Shown: positions 38,218 through 47,834, counted from the stretch's first letter. The stretch: DNA of 64,000 bases from an uncultured Flavobacteriaceae bacterium (GCA_947488345.1 CANKZQ010000003.1:124001-188000), one strand, 5' to 3'. The notes: generated from the letters alone by a model not told the origin. Made by a program: numbers and translations.

Positions 38218-39492
38218 TTAAAAGTAATCTAACAAGGCTATAATTCCGTTATAGGAAATCACCAAAGAAAAGAACAAGGCCGCAAACATGCCAATGTATA
38301 CACTAACATTTGTTTTGTAATCTTTCATCACCTTTTTATTGCTTAGCATAAGTATGATTCCCAAAATTACAATGGGCAATACGAACACATTAAATACCTG
38401 GGACAGAATTTGAATCTCGATAGGATTCGCTCCAAACGCTGGCCCAATTAATGCCACCAAACATGCAACGGCTGTTATAATTCTAAACTGACGCGAATTC
38501 GTATCTATTGTTCCTGATTGATAATCTGCCACCAACAGTGGTGCAATCAATAAACAGGGAAAGATAGAAGACAAACCAGCACTTAATGCTCCAAAAAAGA
38601 AAATAGTAACTGCCCATTTGCCTGCAACTGGTTCTAAGGTATTCGCCATGTCTAATACGTGCGTAACTTCTTTATCTTGATAAAATAATGCACCAGAAGC
38701 GACTGCCATAATCGTAGCACTTATTATGAATATTAAAATAGCCGCAGTAATTGCATCTTTTTTTTGTTGATCTAAGTTCTTTATGGTCCATCCTTTTCCT
38801 TTGACAAATAATGGACGGGACAAAAACGTTGCAGCGGCCATGGTAGTTCCAACAAATGCGGCAACTAGCATTTTACCTCCTGGCACTTCTGGTATTGAAG
38901 GTATTAATCCTTTTACCACATCTATGGGAAGTGGCTGAACAAAAAACAAAGAGAGCAGAAACGAAAAACCCATTAATGTAACGAATATGATAAGGATCTT
39001 TTCGAAAAAAGTATACTTTCCTACCAACATTAATAAATAAAAAGTAACAATGATGGTAATCGCAATTATCAAAACAGATAGGTATTCATATGAATGAAGT
39101 CCTTCAAAATTTAATGCGAGTATTTCAAAAATAATATTCGATGAAATTCCTAAAATTCCCATAAGAGAATTCCATTGTCCAAATGTAATTCCTATAATCA
39201 CTAATATGGCCAATGCTTTACCAAACTTTAGATGCTTTTTAAATCCGTAAAGCGCTGTTTCACCAGAAATAAGTGCATAATTTCCATAAGCAAACATTAA
39301 AATTCCCGAAAAAAGACAGCTTAACAATAGTACCCAAAGCAATTCCATATTGAATTTGCTTCCTGCGACAATCATCGAGGTTACACTGCCCGTGCCAATG
39401 GTATATCCAATAGCGAAAATACCGGGTCCAAAACTTACTATTAAAGCAACAACTTTCTTAAGTAAGGATGTATTGGTTGGCGTTGCTTTCAT
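38218..39492 (-). CDS. Nramp-fold transporter without the metal-binding motif
   Basis: 424 residues with about 11 membrane segments in Nramp order. The first segment keeps GPGIFAIGY, but the hallmark DPGN metal motif is replaced by TIGTGS (residues 31-36), so both the Asp and the Asn ligands are missing. The segment-6 MPH motif reads GTTMAAATFLSRP (about 215-227), keeping only the Met (M218). Canonical Nramp proteins take up Mn and Fe with protons; this one probably carries something else. It is embedded in the PL6-PL7 operon (gaps of 24 and 10 bp), which suggests an alginate-derived solute or a cation freed from alginate. Confidence 0.82.
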   Translation of the reverse strand: MKATPTNTSLLKKVVALIVSFGPGIFAIGYTIGTGSVTSMIVAGSKFNMELLWVLLLSCLFSGILMFAYGNYALISGETALYGFKKHLKFGKALAILVIIGITFGQWNSLMGILGISSNIIFEILALNFEGLHSYEYLSVLIIAITIIVTFYLLMLVGKYTFFEKILIIFVTLMGFSFLLSLFFVQPLPIDVVKGLIPSIPEVPGGKMLVAAFVGTTMAAATFLSRPLFVKGKGWTIKNLDQQKKDAITAAILIFIISATIMAVASGALFYQDKEVTHVLDMANTLEPVAGKWAVTIFFFGALSAGLSSIFPCLLIAPLLVADYQSGTIDTNSRQFRIITAVACLVALIGPAFGANPIEIQILSQVFNVFVLPIVILGIILMLSNKKVMKDYKTNVSVYIGMFAALFFSLVISYNGIIALLDYF

Positions 39493-39516
39493 GTTATTAG
39501 GGTATAAGGTTAACTC

Positions 39517-40554
39517 TTAATGGATAGGTTTTGTACTTTCTTCTAGGGATGCTTTTCTAAACCAAACCTCCGCATAACTGCCATTCGCATATTGCTTTGC
39601 TATATCTCCATTATACGTTTCTGACTTCGTTGATTTTCCATTAGCCTGATTATAACATCCTTGTTTGAAGTAATTCTTTTCACCAGCATATGCAGATTCG
39701 CGCTCAACACCTCCTCCTTTTTCTCTATTGGCATATACTTTTATTACTTGTTCTGGAATATCTTCTTTTGTTGCAAATTCAGATGTTACTAAGCTCTTTG
39801 TGAACTGAACTGTTTTATGATTTTCGCTAGTAAAAGTCAAATACATTATCCCTTTATCCACATGCACTTCGTAACTAAACTCTTCTCCCAATGCTATACC
39901 GTTTGGCGGTTCATCAGGATATGTAGTTGGACTTGTTCCTACCATCGAAAAATCATACCCCCAAACTGCTGTCGAATAATCAAATCTTCCAATATTGTCT
40001 CCTTTTGTATTAATTTCATAATTCCAAAATACAGAACCTTTGGTATGACCTGGGAATTTTTTATAGTAAATTTTTAGCGGTTCATTTTCATGACCTTCGT
40101 CGCTATGAATTTGTCCAATAACTACAGAAAAGGAAGAGGCTGCAGTTGCATCTCCAGTAGTTGAGACATGCTGAACTTTTAATGTACCGGTTAACTTGCC
40201 ACCGGTTTCGGGAATCCAATGTGTTTTTTGTCCTAATTCTGTTCTTGTATTGCTCGAAGTGCGCGAAGTAATCCCAGAATTTGGAGTTTTGTATACTACC
40301 CAATTCGTAGTTCCATCATTTTTTACGTAAAAGAAATTATCTTTTTCATAATCTATTAAATCGTCTTTGTGCGTTCCATCTCCCAACAAAATTTTCCATT
40401 TATCCATAAAAGGTAATACATCGCTTGGATACACTGTTACTTTCGAATCTTCTTTATTAGACTTTTTAGTTTTATCTGTACAACTGAATATCGCCAATAC
40501 AATACCAATCATAAAAAAAATTGAGAACCCCGAATTAATAGTTCTAGTATTCAT
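39517..40554 (-). CDS. PL7 alginate lyase (long form), lipoprotein
   Basis: 345 residues with lipobox (FMIGIVLAIFSCTDKTKK) and PL7 blocks NTRTELGQK, VVIGQIHSDEG and YFKQGCYNQANG. It is a paralogue of 37116-38198 with long shared stretches, so the two arose by duplication either before or with the insertion of the transporter gene between them. The QIH motif again suggests guluronate or mixed blocks. It lies 67 bp after the second PfkB kinase gene. Confidence 0.9.
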   Translation of the reverse strand: MNTRTINSGFSIFFMIGIVLAIFSCTDKTKKSNKEDSKVTVYPSDVLPFMDKWKILLGDGTHKDDLIDYEKDNFFYVKNDGTTNWVVYKTPNSGITSRTSSNTRTELGQKTHWIPETGGKLTGTLKVQHVSTTGDATAASSFSVVIGQIHSDEGHENEPLKIYYKKFPGHTKGSVFWNYEINTKGDNIGRFDYSTAVWGYDFSMVGTSPTTYPDEPPNGIALGEEFSYEVHVDKGIMYLTFTSENHKTVQFTKSLVTSEFATKEDIPEQVIKVYANREKGGGVERESAYAGEKNYFKQGCYNQANGKSTKSETYNGDIAKQYANGSYAEVWFRKASLEESTKPIH

Positions 40555-40621
40555 ATTAGTTCATTTTTTATTCTATTGAATTTAAAGCTTTAACTCCTTA
40601 TATCGAATAGCCCTTTTCAAA

Positions 40622-41623
40622 CTACCTTTTTATTGCGCCAGAAGTATTTCCTTCTAATAAGCTTCGTACATTTTCCAAAGACACTATATTTACATCACCA
40701 GGAACTGTATGTTTCAAGGCACAGGCAGCCGAGGCGAAATCCAAAGCCTGTTCATCATCATAATGCAATAACCCATAAATTAGGCCCGCAGCAAAGGCAT
40801 CACCTGTACCAACTCGGTCTATAATGTGCGTAATATTCAACATATCGGTTTTAATATATTTTTGCCCGTTCCACAATTTTCCTTGAATTTGGTGATGAGA
40901 AGCACTCATAATTCTTCGGGTTTTCTTAATTACTTTTTTTACCTTAGGATATACGTTGATCAACTGTTTAGCTAAATCCTGAAATTTGTCATCAGAATTC
41001 CCCAAATTAAACATCTCACGGATACCGCGACTGCTCGTTATCACAACATTGGTATTTTGTACTAAATCAGGAATAATTTCCTGCATGGTTTTGCCATATT
41101 TCCACATGTTACTCCGCGAATTAATATCTCCCGAAACCGTTATTCCTAATTCGTTTGCTGTTTTTATCGCATCCAAACAACAACTAGCTGCCCCTTGCGA
41201 AATGGCAGGGGTAATACCTGTCCAGTGAAACCAATCGGCGTCTTTAAGTACGTCTTTCCAATCAACCATTGAAGGTTTAATCAATGAGAAAGAAGATCCC
41301 TCTCTTTCATAAATGACCTCACTCGACCGGTGTACTGCACCTTTTTCAAGAAAATACTTCCCCATCATATTATCACCATAAATAATATGTTCTGTACTTA
41401 GCCAATGTTTACGCAAAAATTGGGTTGCCGCTTTACCTAAGGCATTATCAGGAAAACGAGTGACATGCGCTGCTTTCATACCTAAATAGGCACATGAAAT
41501 AGCAACGTTAGCTTCGCCGCCACCGTAAACAAGCTCAAATGAAGAAGCCTGTGAAAATTTCTCATAACCAGGTGGTGATAATCTCATCATTACTTCACCA
41601 AATGTTATTACTTTTTTAGCCAT
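40622..41623 (-). CDS. Diverged PfkB-family sugar kinase, KdgK paralogue
   Basis: 333 residues aligning along its length with KdgK at 21208-22248: GGGEANVAISCAYLG at the start, DWFHWTGITPAISQGAA in the middle, DRVGTGDAFAAGLIYGLL with the catalytic Asp at the end. Two family hallmarks have changed: STDLNYRAKLW is SGDINSRSNMW here, and LGNEED is TSSRGI. It is therefore a kinase by all catalytic signs but possibly with altered sugar-acid specificity. It follows PL6 by 5 bp. Confidence 0.85.
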   Translation of the reverse strand: MAKKVITFGEVMMRLSPPGYEKFSQASSFELVYGGGEANVAISCAYLGMKAAHVTRFPDNALGKAATQFLRKHWLSTEHIIYGDNMMGKYFLEKGAVHRSSEVIYEREGSSFSLIKPSMVDWKDVLKDADWFHWTGITPAISQGAASCCLDAIKTANELGITVSGDINSRSNMWKYGKTMQEIIPDLVQNTNVVITSSRGIREMFNLGNSDDKFQDLAKQLINVYPKVKKVIKKTRRIMSASHHQIQGKLWNGQKYIKTDMLNITHIIDRVGTGDAFAAGLIYGLLHYDDEQALDFASAACALKHTVPGDVNIVSLENVRSLLEGNTSGAIKR

Positions 41624-41628
41624 AATTT

Positions 41629-43959
41629 CTAATACATCAATTTAAGCTTCAAATTTTCTTCGGTTTTTATCTTTCCAGAATTCATTATGTCATTTTCAGA
41701 GGCTACATTATTCTTTGCACCCCATAAAATTGAAACAAATTGAACAGGATTATCTTTAAATATATTCTTTGAAATATGTACGTTTATAATTCCTCTATGA
41801 TTTAATAACGTTTTGTTTTTTTCTTTTGCTCCACAATTGGTAAATGTACTGTTGGTAACCAACAGGTTCCCACCAATGGTAGACTCATCATAACCTCCTC
41901 TATAATAATCGATCACATTTTCTTTTACGTTATTGAAGCTACAATTTCTTACGGTTAGATATTCTGTATTATAATCACCCTTATCATTGGTTTCTTCAGA
42001 TAATTCTATCCCGTTTTCACAATTCGAAATTGATGTATTTTCAAAGGTGATACGTTCAGCAAATGATTCTTTGTATGCCTTCAAAACATAATTGAAGTTA
42101 CTTATTTCTGTATTTAATACAATCAACCCAAAATGATTCGACATGTTTTCTTTTAAACTAGCAAAAGCATAGTTTGTGGTGTTACCCTTTAAAATGACTT
42201 TTTCAATTTTTAATTTTCCATAGGGCTCTAAAGAAAATAATGCCGTGTTTTCATCTCCTTCATAAACAATCTCCGCCTTACCATCATAAGATGATGTGAT
42301 CGTTAACTCTTTATTTATAATTAGAGATGTATTCAACTTGAACAAAGGCCCATCTAATGCAATAATGTCGCCATTATTCGCTCCATTAATTTTATCTTGA
42401 AACTCTCCAACATTGCTAACTTTATGTGTTATCGGCTCTTTAGGTTCTACTTCATTCGAGTACCAGGTTGTTCCATACTTTGATTTATCTAATATATCTG
42501 GAATGGAGGTATCAGCCTCAATAACAGCACCAATACTTTTGCTGTCTTTTCTGGATGTTCCAAATAGATCATTCTCAATCGTATTAAAATCAAATCCTTC
42601 ATAAGCTTCTATTTCGGAAGGAATTCCAACAGGAAGTAAGATAATGTCAGACACTTTTTTCAATTCTAACGGCGCTTCCATAATACCCTTATTAAAATTG
42701 TTAAAAGCTACACTCTGATTATTGATCACATTATTTTTAAACATAACACCGTCGGCCTTATCATTTTCAACCACAATAGTTTCTAATCCTTTTTCATTGT
42801 AAATTAAATTATTCGCAACTGTCGTTCTAATCGCCCTTGCTGAACGTATTTCAGACTTTGGCAATACATCAGCTTGCGCAATATTTGTTCCTACTCCGAA
42901 TTGCCAGGGCGCACTGCAATTTACATAGGTATTATACGCAACAACAACATCTGTTACCTGATTGTAGCGGTTTAGTGGTGACTTGGGTATGCCATTCATT
43001 ACCGCTAAGGGACTTCTAAAGCTCTTTCCTTTTAGACCGTAGAAATAGTTATTGACAACCCAATGCCCCGTGTTAATAATCCGAATTCCACCATAATTTT
43101 CATTCACACCGTCACCAATAAAATAATTTCCATCTATGGTCACATAATTTCCATGTCGAGTAACTAAAGATCCCTCGCTCTTATAAAACACGTTATTTTT
43201 AAACACGTTAAAATTCGTTTTACTAGAAATGACTTCAACCTCACCATTACATTCTTCAAATAAATTATTGGCGACCATCGTATGGCTTGGAGACATCGAT
43301 GTATAGCTATCTCCTAATTGAATCGTTTCTCCACTAGGTCCGCCCTTAACGGGCCTTGGTCCGAAATGATTATTTACAATTTGATGGTAATTATTGATAC
43401 TTTCTATCCCGGCAATACTGACTCTAACAGTTGGCCCTCTATTGGTTTTTCCGGAGATATAAGAATTGCTCAATTCATTATTTCTACCCCAGAACTGAAC
43501 CCACAAATCACTCTTATCGCGTTTTGGTTTATTAAAATCCTCGATCACACAATTAGTAACCTTACAATTATTTGATATTTCGTCTGGGGCATCCTTATGA
43601 TTTATTTTAAAATCTATGACTGCATTTGATGGGGAATATCCATTTTTGAAGTATAAGCCTTCTACCACTAAATACGATCCTCCAAATTTTAAGTAGGATT
43701 GACCTTCAATAGATACTTTGCCAGCAGTTTCAGCTCTTAAAACAATCGGATTTTCTTTTGAGCCTTCACCGCGAAACTTAATTTCGACATCTTTCCAAAC
43801 ACCATTTTTCAGCACAATTTCGTCGCCCGCTTTTGCATTTTTTATGGCTTCATTGAGTTCTTCTATGTTTTGGACTAGATTAGTGCGCTCTTGCACGTCC
43901 TTACAAGAATAAAGACAACAGCAGAGTAACATGTAGAGTAAAAAAGGGCGATAATTCAT
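41629..43959 (-). CDS. PL6 alginate lyase, lipoprotein
   Basis: 776 residues with a lipobox (MLLCCCLYSCKDVQE) and a right-handed beta-helix of the chondroitinase B type. The N-terminal half (about 30-430) is the PL6 catalytic part: NGVWKDVEIKFRGEG, EECNGEVEVISSKTNFNVFKNN (Ca site and catalytic Lys) and SEGSLVTRHGNYVTIDGN (catalytic Arg). The C-terminal half is a second beta-helix stretch (KLKIEKVILKGN, YLTVRNCSFNNVKEN), as in two-domain PL6 enzymes. It opens the operon PL6-kinase-PL7-Nramp-PL7-SDR and has the best promoter in the locus. Confidence 0.93.
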   Translation of the reverse strand: MNYRPFLLYMLLCCCLYSCKDVQERTNLVQNIEELNEAIKNAKAGDEIVLKNGVWKDVEIKFRGEGSKENPIVLRAETAGKVSIEGQSYLKFGGSYLVVEGLYFKNGYSPSNAVIDFKINHKDAPDEISNNCKVTNCVIEDFNKPKRDKSDLWVQFWGRNNELSNSYISGKTNRGPTVRVSIAGIESINNYHQIVNNHFGPRPVKGGPSGETIQLGDSYTSMSPSHTMVANNLFEECNGEVEVISSKTNFNVFKNNVFYKSEGSLVTRHGNYVTIDGNYFIGDGVNENYGGIRIINTGHWVVNNYFYGLKGKSFRSPLAVMNGIPKSPLNRYNQVTDVVVAYNTYVNCSAPWQFGVGTNIAQADVLPKSEIRSARAIRTTVANNLIYNEKGLETIVVENDKADGVMFKNNVINNQSVAFNNFNKGIMEAPLELKKVSDIILLPVGIPSEIEAYEGFDFNTIENDLFGTSRKDSKSIGAVIEADTSIPDILDKSKYGTTWYSNEVEPKEPITHKVSNVGEFQDKINGANNGDIIALDGPLFKLNTSLIINKELTITSSYDGKAEIVYEGDENTALFSLEPYGKLKIEKVILKGNTTNYAFASLKENMSNHFGLIVLNTEISNFNYVLKAYKESFAERITFENTSISNCENGIELSEETNDKGDYNTEYLTVRNCSFNNVKENVIDYYRGGYDESTIGGNLLVTNSTFTNCGAKEKNKTLLNHRGIINVHISKNIFKDNPVQFVSILWGAKNNVASENDIMNSGKIKTEENLKLKLMY

Positions 43960-43971
43960 AAATAATTAAAA

Positions 43972-44024
43972 TTGGTTTACCAGTTTGGTTTACCAAATAT
44001 ATACATATTTATTAACTATCCAAA
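43972..44024 (-). promoter_or_regulatory. PL6 operon promoter with two tandem operators
   Basis: A minus-strand -33 TTTG (44021-44024), a 19-bp spacer and a -7 TATATTTG (43994-44001) match the Bacteroidota consensus exactly. Operators TTGGTTTACCAG (43972-43983) and TTGGTTTACCAA (43985-43996), 13 bp apart, overlap the -7 box and the start site, as expected for repression. The leader is only about 28 nt. Confidence 0.8.
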
Positions 44025-44062
44025 TAGTTCTGACAGTATACGCTGTATTTGCTATAGAAATT

Positions 44063-45583
44063 TTAAAGGTGAAACCACTCTTTTACATTCGCAATGACAC
44101 TTTCATCGCCTTCTTTCGTTTCGAACTCATTACTTTGTGAATTGTAAGTGTATGGCTGCTTCCATTCATCAATGTTATCAACGATCTGTCTAATGGCATC
44201 ACATATGAATAACACCTCCGCATTCGTGGTAATTGGATGTAAAGATAGACGCACCCAACCTGGTTTGCTCGTTAAATCTTTTGTTATAATTCCGGTGGTA
44301 ATTTTTTTAGAGGTATCTTCACATAGATCAAATAAATGATGACTATAGGTACTTGCGCAGGACCATCCACCGCGAGATTGAATTCCAAAGCGGTCATTCA
44401 ACAATCGCACAATTAAGTTATAATGAATGCCTTCTACGCCAAAGGAAACGCATCCGATACGCGGCTCATCGTTATACCCAAGGATAAATAAACCGGGCAC
44501 CTCCTTTAACTTCTCAAAACAGAGCGCCAGTAATTCTTCTTCTCTTTTAGCAATATTCTCGACACCCATTTTATCTTTTAGTTGCATCGCCAACGCCGCT
44601 CGCATCACTTGTAAAAACCCAGGTGTACCGCCATCTTCTTTTGTTTCAATATCATCATAATAACCAAATTCACCCCATGGATTTGTCCATTTCACATTGC
44701 CCCCACCAGGAACATCAGGACAGCTGGTGTTGTATAATTTTTCATTAAACACCAATACTCCACATGTACCCGGACCACCTAAAAATTTATGAGGAGAGAA
44801 TAATACGGCATCCAATCGGGCTTCGGGATCTTCAGGATGCATATCTATTTTTACATAGGGTGCCGATGCGGCGAAATCCATAATACAAATACCCCCATTT
44901 TGATGCATAACCTTTGCTAATTTCTGATACGGTGTAATGATTCCCGTTACATTAGAGCATGCTGTAAATGAGCCAATTTTAAGTGCTCTATCTTTATACC
45001 TATCTAAGGCCTTTTGCAATTCTTTCGGACATACCAATTTATGCTCATCGCATTCCAAAATAACAACGTCTGCTATCGTTTCCATCCACGGAACATGATT
45101 TGAATGGTGTTCCATATGTGAAATAAACACCACGGGTCTTTCTTTTGCAGGAATGTCAATCTTATCCTTCACAGCATCTGGATATCGTAAACCCATGACA
45201 CGTTGTAATCTGGATAAAACACCGGTAAACCCTGTGCCAGAAGTTACCAAAACATCATTTTCATTTGCATTTACATGCTGCTTTATGAGCTCACGAGCAT
45301 GCTTGTATGCATACGTTGACGCTTTACCTGTTTCGCTAGAAAAAGAGTGTGTATTAGCCACCATCGGGCCAATTTTCGTAGTTAAAATTTCCTCAATGGG
45401 TCGATATAAACGACCACTAGCTATCCAATCAGCATAGGTTAAATTTTGAACACCGTTCAACGAATCAAACTGATGATCATCACCAATAATATGCTGTCTG
45501 AATTGTTGGAAATATGCTTCTAAATTCGTTGAAGCTTCTTCATTTGAATACTTTTTGAGGTTATTTTTCACTATCAAGTTCAT
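44063..45583 (-). CDS. Class V aminotransferase-fold PLP enzyme
   Basis: 506 residues of the cysteine desulfurase/class V aminotransferase fold: VLVTSGTGFTGVLSRLQ, HMEHHSNHVPW, the cofactor Asp in CIMDFAASAPY, and the PLP Lys near 266 in FSPHKFLGGPGTCG. The late RGGWSCASTYSH resembles the Cys-containing loop of desulfurases but is not the usual SufS or IscS signature. Substrate unknown: desulfurase, selenocysteine lyase and kynureninase-like roles are all open. It is a single-gene unit with a remarkable 29-bp palindrome in its promoter. Confidence 0.85.
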   Translation of the reverse strand: MNLIVKNNLKKYSNEEASTNLEAYFQQFRQHIIGDDHQFDSLNGVQNLTYADWIASGRLYRPIEEILTTKIGPMVANTHSFSSETGKASTYAYKHARELIKQHVNANENDVLVTSGTGFTGVLSRLQRVMGLRYPDAVKDKIDIPAKERPVVFISHMEHHSNHVPWMETIADVVILECDEHKLVCPKELQKALDRYKDRALKIGSFTACSNVTGIITPYQKLAKVMHQNGGICIMDFAASAPYVKIDMHPEDPEARLDAVLFSPHKFLGGPGTCGVLVFNEKLYNTSCPDVPGGGNVKWTNPWGEFGYYDDIETKEDGGTPGFLQVMRAALAMQLKDKMGVENIAKREEELLALCFEKLKEVPGLFILGYNDEPRIGCVSFGVEGIHYNLIVRLLNDRFGIQSRGGWSCASTYSHHLFDLCEDTSKKITTGIITKDLTSKPGWVRLSLHPITTNAEVLFICDAIRQIVDNIDEWKQPYTYNSQSNEFETKEGDESVIANVKEWFHL

Positions 45584-45606
45584 TATAAATAAGTTAACTT
45601 CTACAG

Positions 45607-45635
45607 AAAATTAGTTAACAAAGTTAACTAATTTT
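45607..45635. promoter_or_regulatory. 29-bp perfect palindrome over the aminotransferase promoter
   Basis: Arms AAAATTAGTTAAC (45607-45619) and GTTAACTAATTTT (45623-45635) around AAA. The minus-strand -7 box TAACTTTG (45619-45626) lies in its middle. A third AGTTAACT copy occurs at 45592-45599, beside the ATG, and another inverted repeat (AATTACTTT/AAAGTAATT, 45650-45680) lies just upstream. Confidence 0.65.
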
Positions 45636-45716
45636 AATTTTATTAAAAAAATTACTTTAGTAAAATTAACCAAAGTAATTCTTTTAGTAGATATTATGTA
45701 AACTATTTTATATTAT

Positions 45717-47699
45717 TTATTCGCTTTTAAAATTACCTATACCTTCCTTTAACCAAGCAAAATAACTATCAATATCAGGATCATATGCCGAGTATTCGTT
45801 TAAATTATCACCATTGTGATCAAGTAGCACATAATAGGGTTGGGCATTCGCCTTATATTTCTTAATTTGAAAATCACTCCATTTATTACCAATACTCTTG
45901 ATTTTCTTTCCTGTCGTTTCTGATACATATTGTTCGCTTTCTGGCAACGACCTTTTATCGTCTACATATAATGAAATTAACACAATATCATTCTTTAACA
46001 CCTCTAATACCTTCGGATCTGACCAAACTCTTTCCTCCATTTTACGGCAATTTACACACGCATGTCCTGTAAAATCCAAAAGTACTGGCTTGTTTGCTGT
46101 TTTGGCATATGCCATACCTTTTTCATAATCTAAAAACGCTACAATATCATGCGGTCCGTTCTTCGCTCCATCTGGAAGTTTCTCTTTAATTCCGCCACTC
46201 CCTATTTTGGTATAACCTACACCATAAGGCGATTCACTATATTGCATTGGTGGTGGAAAACCGCTTATTAATTTTAGTGGCGCGCCCCAAAGGCCCGGTA
46301 TCAGATAAACGGTAAATGACAACACCAATAACCCAAAAATTAATCTACTAACTGAAATATGTTTTAACGGTGAGTCATGCGGCAATTGGATTTTTCCAAA
46401 TAAATACAAGGCTAAAGTTCCAAAAATTGCGATCCAAATCGCAAGAAAAACTTCCCTTTCTAACCAATGCAATTGCAAAACTAAATCGGCATTAGATAAG
46501 AATTTGAACGCCAAAGCCAGCTCTAAAAATCCTAAAACAACTTTAACCGTATTTAACCATCCGCCAGATTTAGGCAATGAATTTAACCATCCCGGAAAGG
46601 CAGCAAACAATGCAAAGGGCAACGCAATTGCTAATGAAAAGCCCAGCATTCCTATAATGGGGCCAATATTTCCTCCACCAACAGCTGCTTCTACCAATAA
46701 GGTTCCTACAATAGGCCCAGTGCAAGAAAAAGATACTATTGCCAAGGCCAAGGCCATAAAAAATATCCCTATCACACCTCCTCTATCTGCTTGTGCATCC
46801 ACCTTTGTGCCCCATGAACTCGGCAAAACTATTTCAAAAGCACCTAAGAATGATATTGCAAAAACAACTAATAAAAGGAAGAAAATTATATTAAACCAAA
46901 CATTTGTAGATAAAGCATTTAAAGCATCCGCGCCAAAAATTGAGCTTATTATCCATCCTAAAAAAACATAAATAATTACAATAGATAAACCATAAATTAA
47001 AGCATTTCTAATTCCGGCTGCCTTGTTTTTACTTTGCTTTGTAAAAAAGCTTACGGTCATTGGAATCATAGGAAAAACACAAGGCGTTAGTAGTGCAGCA
47101 AATCCAGAGAAAAAAGCAATAATAAAAATTGTTAAAAGGCTCTTATTATTCTTTTTATTTGACTCAGGTTTAGATCCTTCAATTTTGGAGCTATCATCTT
47201 TTTTTGGATTTTCTACACTTGTATCTGCATCCTTTTCACCTGCCTTTCCTTCGACATTAAAACTAATATCCTCTTCTGTTGGTGGCAAACAAGTAGTATC
47301 GTCGCAAACCATATACTCTATCACACCACTAATCGTCGCTTTACCAGATTTCAATAATTTGATTCTCTGCTTAAATACAGCTTCCTTTTCAAAATATTTA
47401 ATATCCATTTCGAACACCTTGTCAAAACCTTCATGTCCTTCTCCTTCGGTCACCTTACCTATTAATTGGTAAGCATCATCTACTTTTTCAAAATTAAAGG
47501 AAGTCGGAATCGGCCCCCCATCATCGATAAACTGACCATATAAATGCCATCCTTCATCTAATATTGCTGTTGTTATTAGATCGAATTCAGAATCTGATAT
47601 TTTCTCAATAGACGTAGCCCACTTTATTGGCTCAAAAATTTGTGAAGAGCTAACAAGACTAACAACTAAAAAAAGTAATGTAACTAGTATTTTCTTCAT
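45717..47699 (-). CDS. dsbD: Thiol:disulfide interchange protein DsbD
   Basis: 660 residues with all three DsbD parts: a signal peptide and periplasmic alpha domain with the Cys pair in MVCDDTTCLPP (about 140-150), a membrane beta domain with TPCVFPMIPM and FSCTGPIVGTLL, and a C-terminal thioredoxin-like gamma domain with HACVNCRKMEE. It passes electrons from cytoplasmic thioredoxin to periplasmic thiol proteins, including cytochrome c maturation factors. Stand-alone gene. Confidence 0.94.
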   Translation of the reverse strand: MKKILVTLLFLVVSLVSSSQIFEPIKWATSIEKISDSEFDLITTAILDEGWHLYGQFIDDGGPIPTSFNFEKVDDAYQLIGKVTEGEGHEGFDKVFEMDIKYFEKEAVFKQRIKLLKSGKATISGVIEYMVCDDTTCLPPTEEDISFNVEGKAGEKDADTSVENPKKDDSSKIEGSKPESNKKNNKSLLTIFIIAFFSGFAALLTPCVFPMIPMTVSFFTKQSKNKAAGIRNALIYGLSIVIIYVFLGWIISSIFGADALNALSTNVWFNIIFFLLLVVFAISFLGAFEIVLPSSWGTKVDAQADRGGVIGIFFMALALAIVSFSCTGPIVGTLLVEAAVGGGNIGPIIGMLGFSLAIALPFALFAAFPGWLNSLPKSGGWLNTVKVVLGFLELALAFKFLSNADLVLQLHWLEREVFLAIWIAIFGTLALYLFGKIQLPHDSPLKHISVSRLIFGLLVLSFTVYLIPGLWGAPLKLISGFPPPMQYSESPYGVGYTKIGSGGIKEKLPDGAKNGPHDIVAFLDYEKGMAYAKTANKPVLLDFTGHACVNCRKMEERVWSDPKVLEVLKNDIVLISLYVDDKRSLPESEQYVSETTGKKIKSIGNKWSDFQIKKYKANAQPYYVLLDHNGDNLNEYSAYDPDIDSYFAWLKEGIGNFKSE

Positions 47700-47834
47700 C
47701 TATTCTATATGCTTTAAATATGTAACCTTTAGGCGATATTTATACCTATTCATTACAAAGATGATACGAATATCTTAAATATATTTATTATGTCAGGGTA
47801 CAATTCATTTTTTTAAGAAAACTATAGCTATTAA

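Noticed and set aside
38218-39492. Manganese transporter MntH
   Set aside because: The DPGN and MPH ligand motifs are absent despite the Nramp fold.
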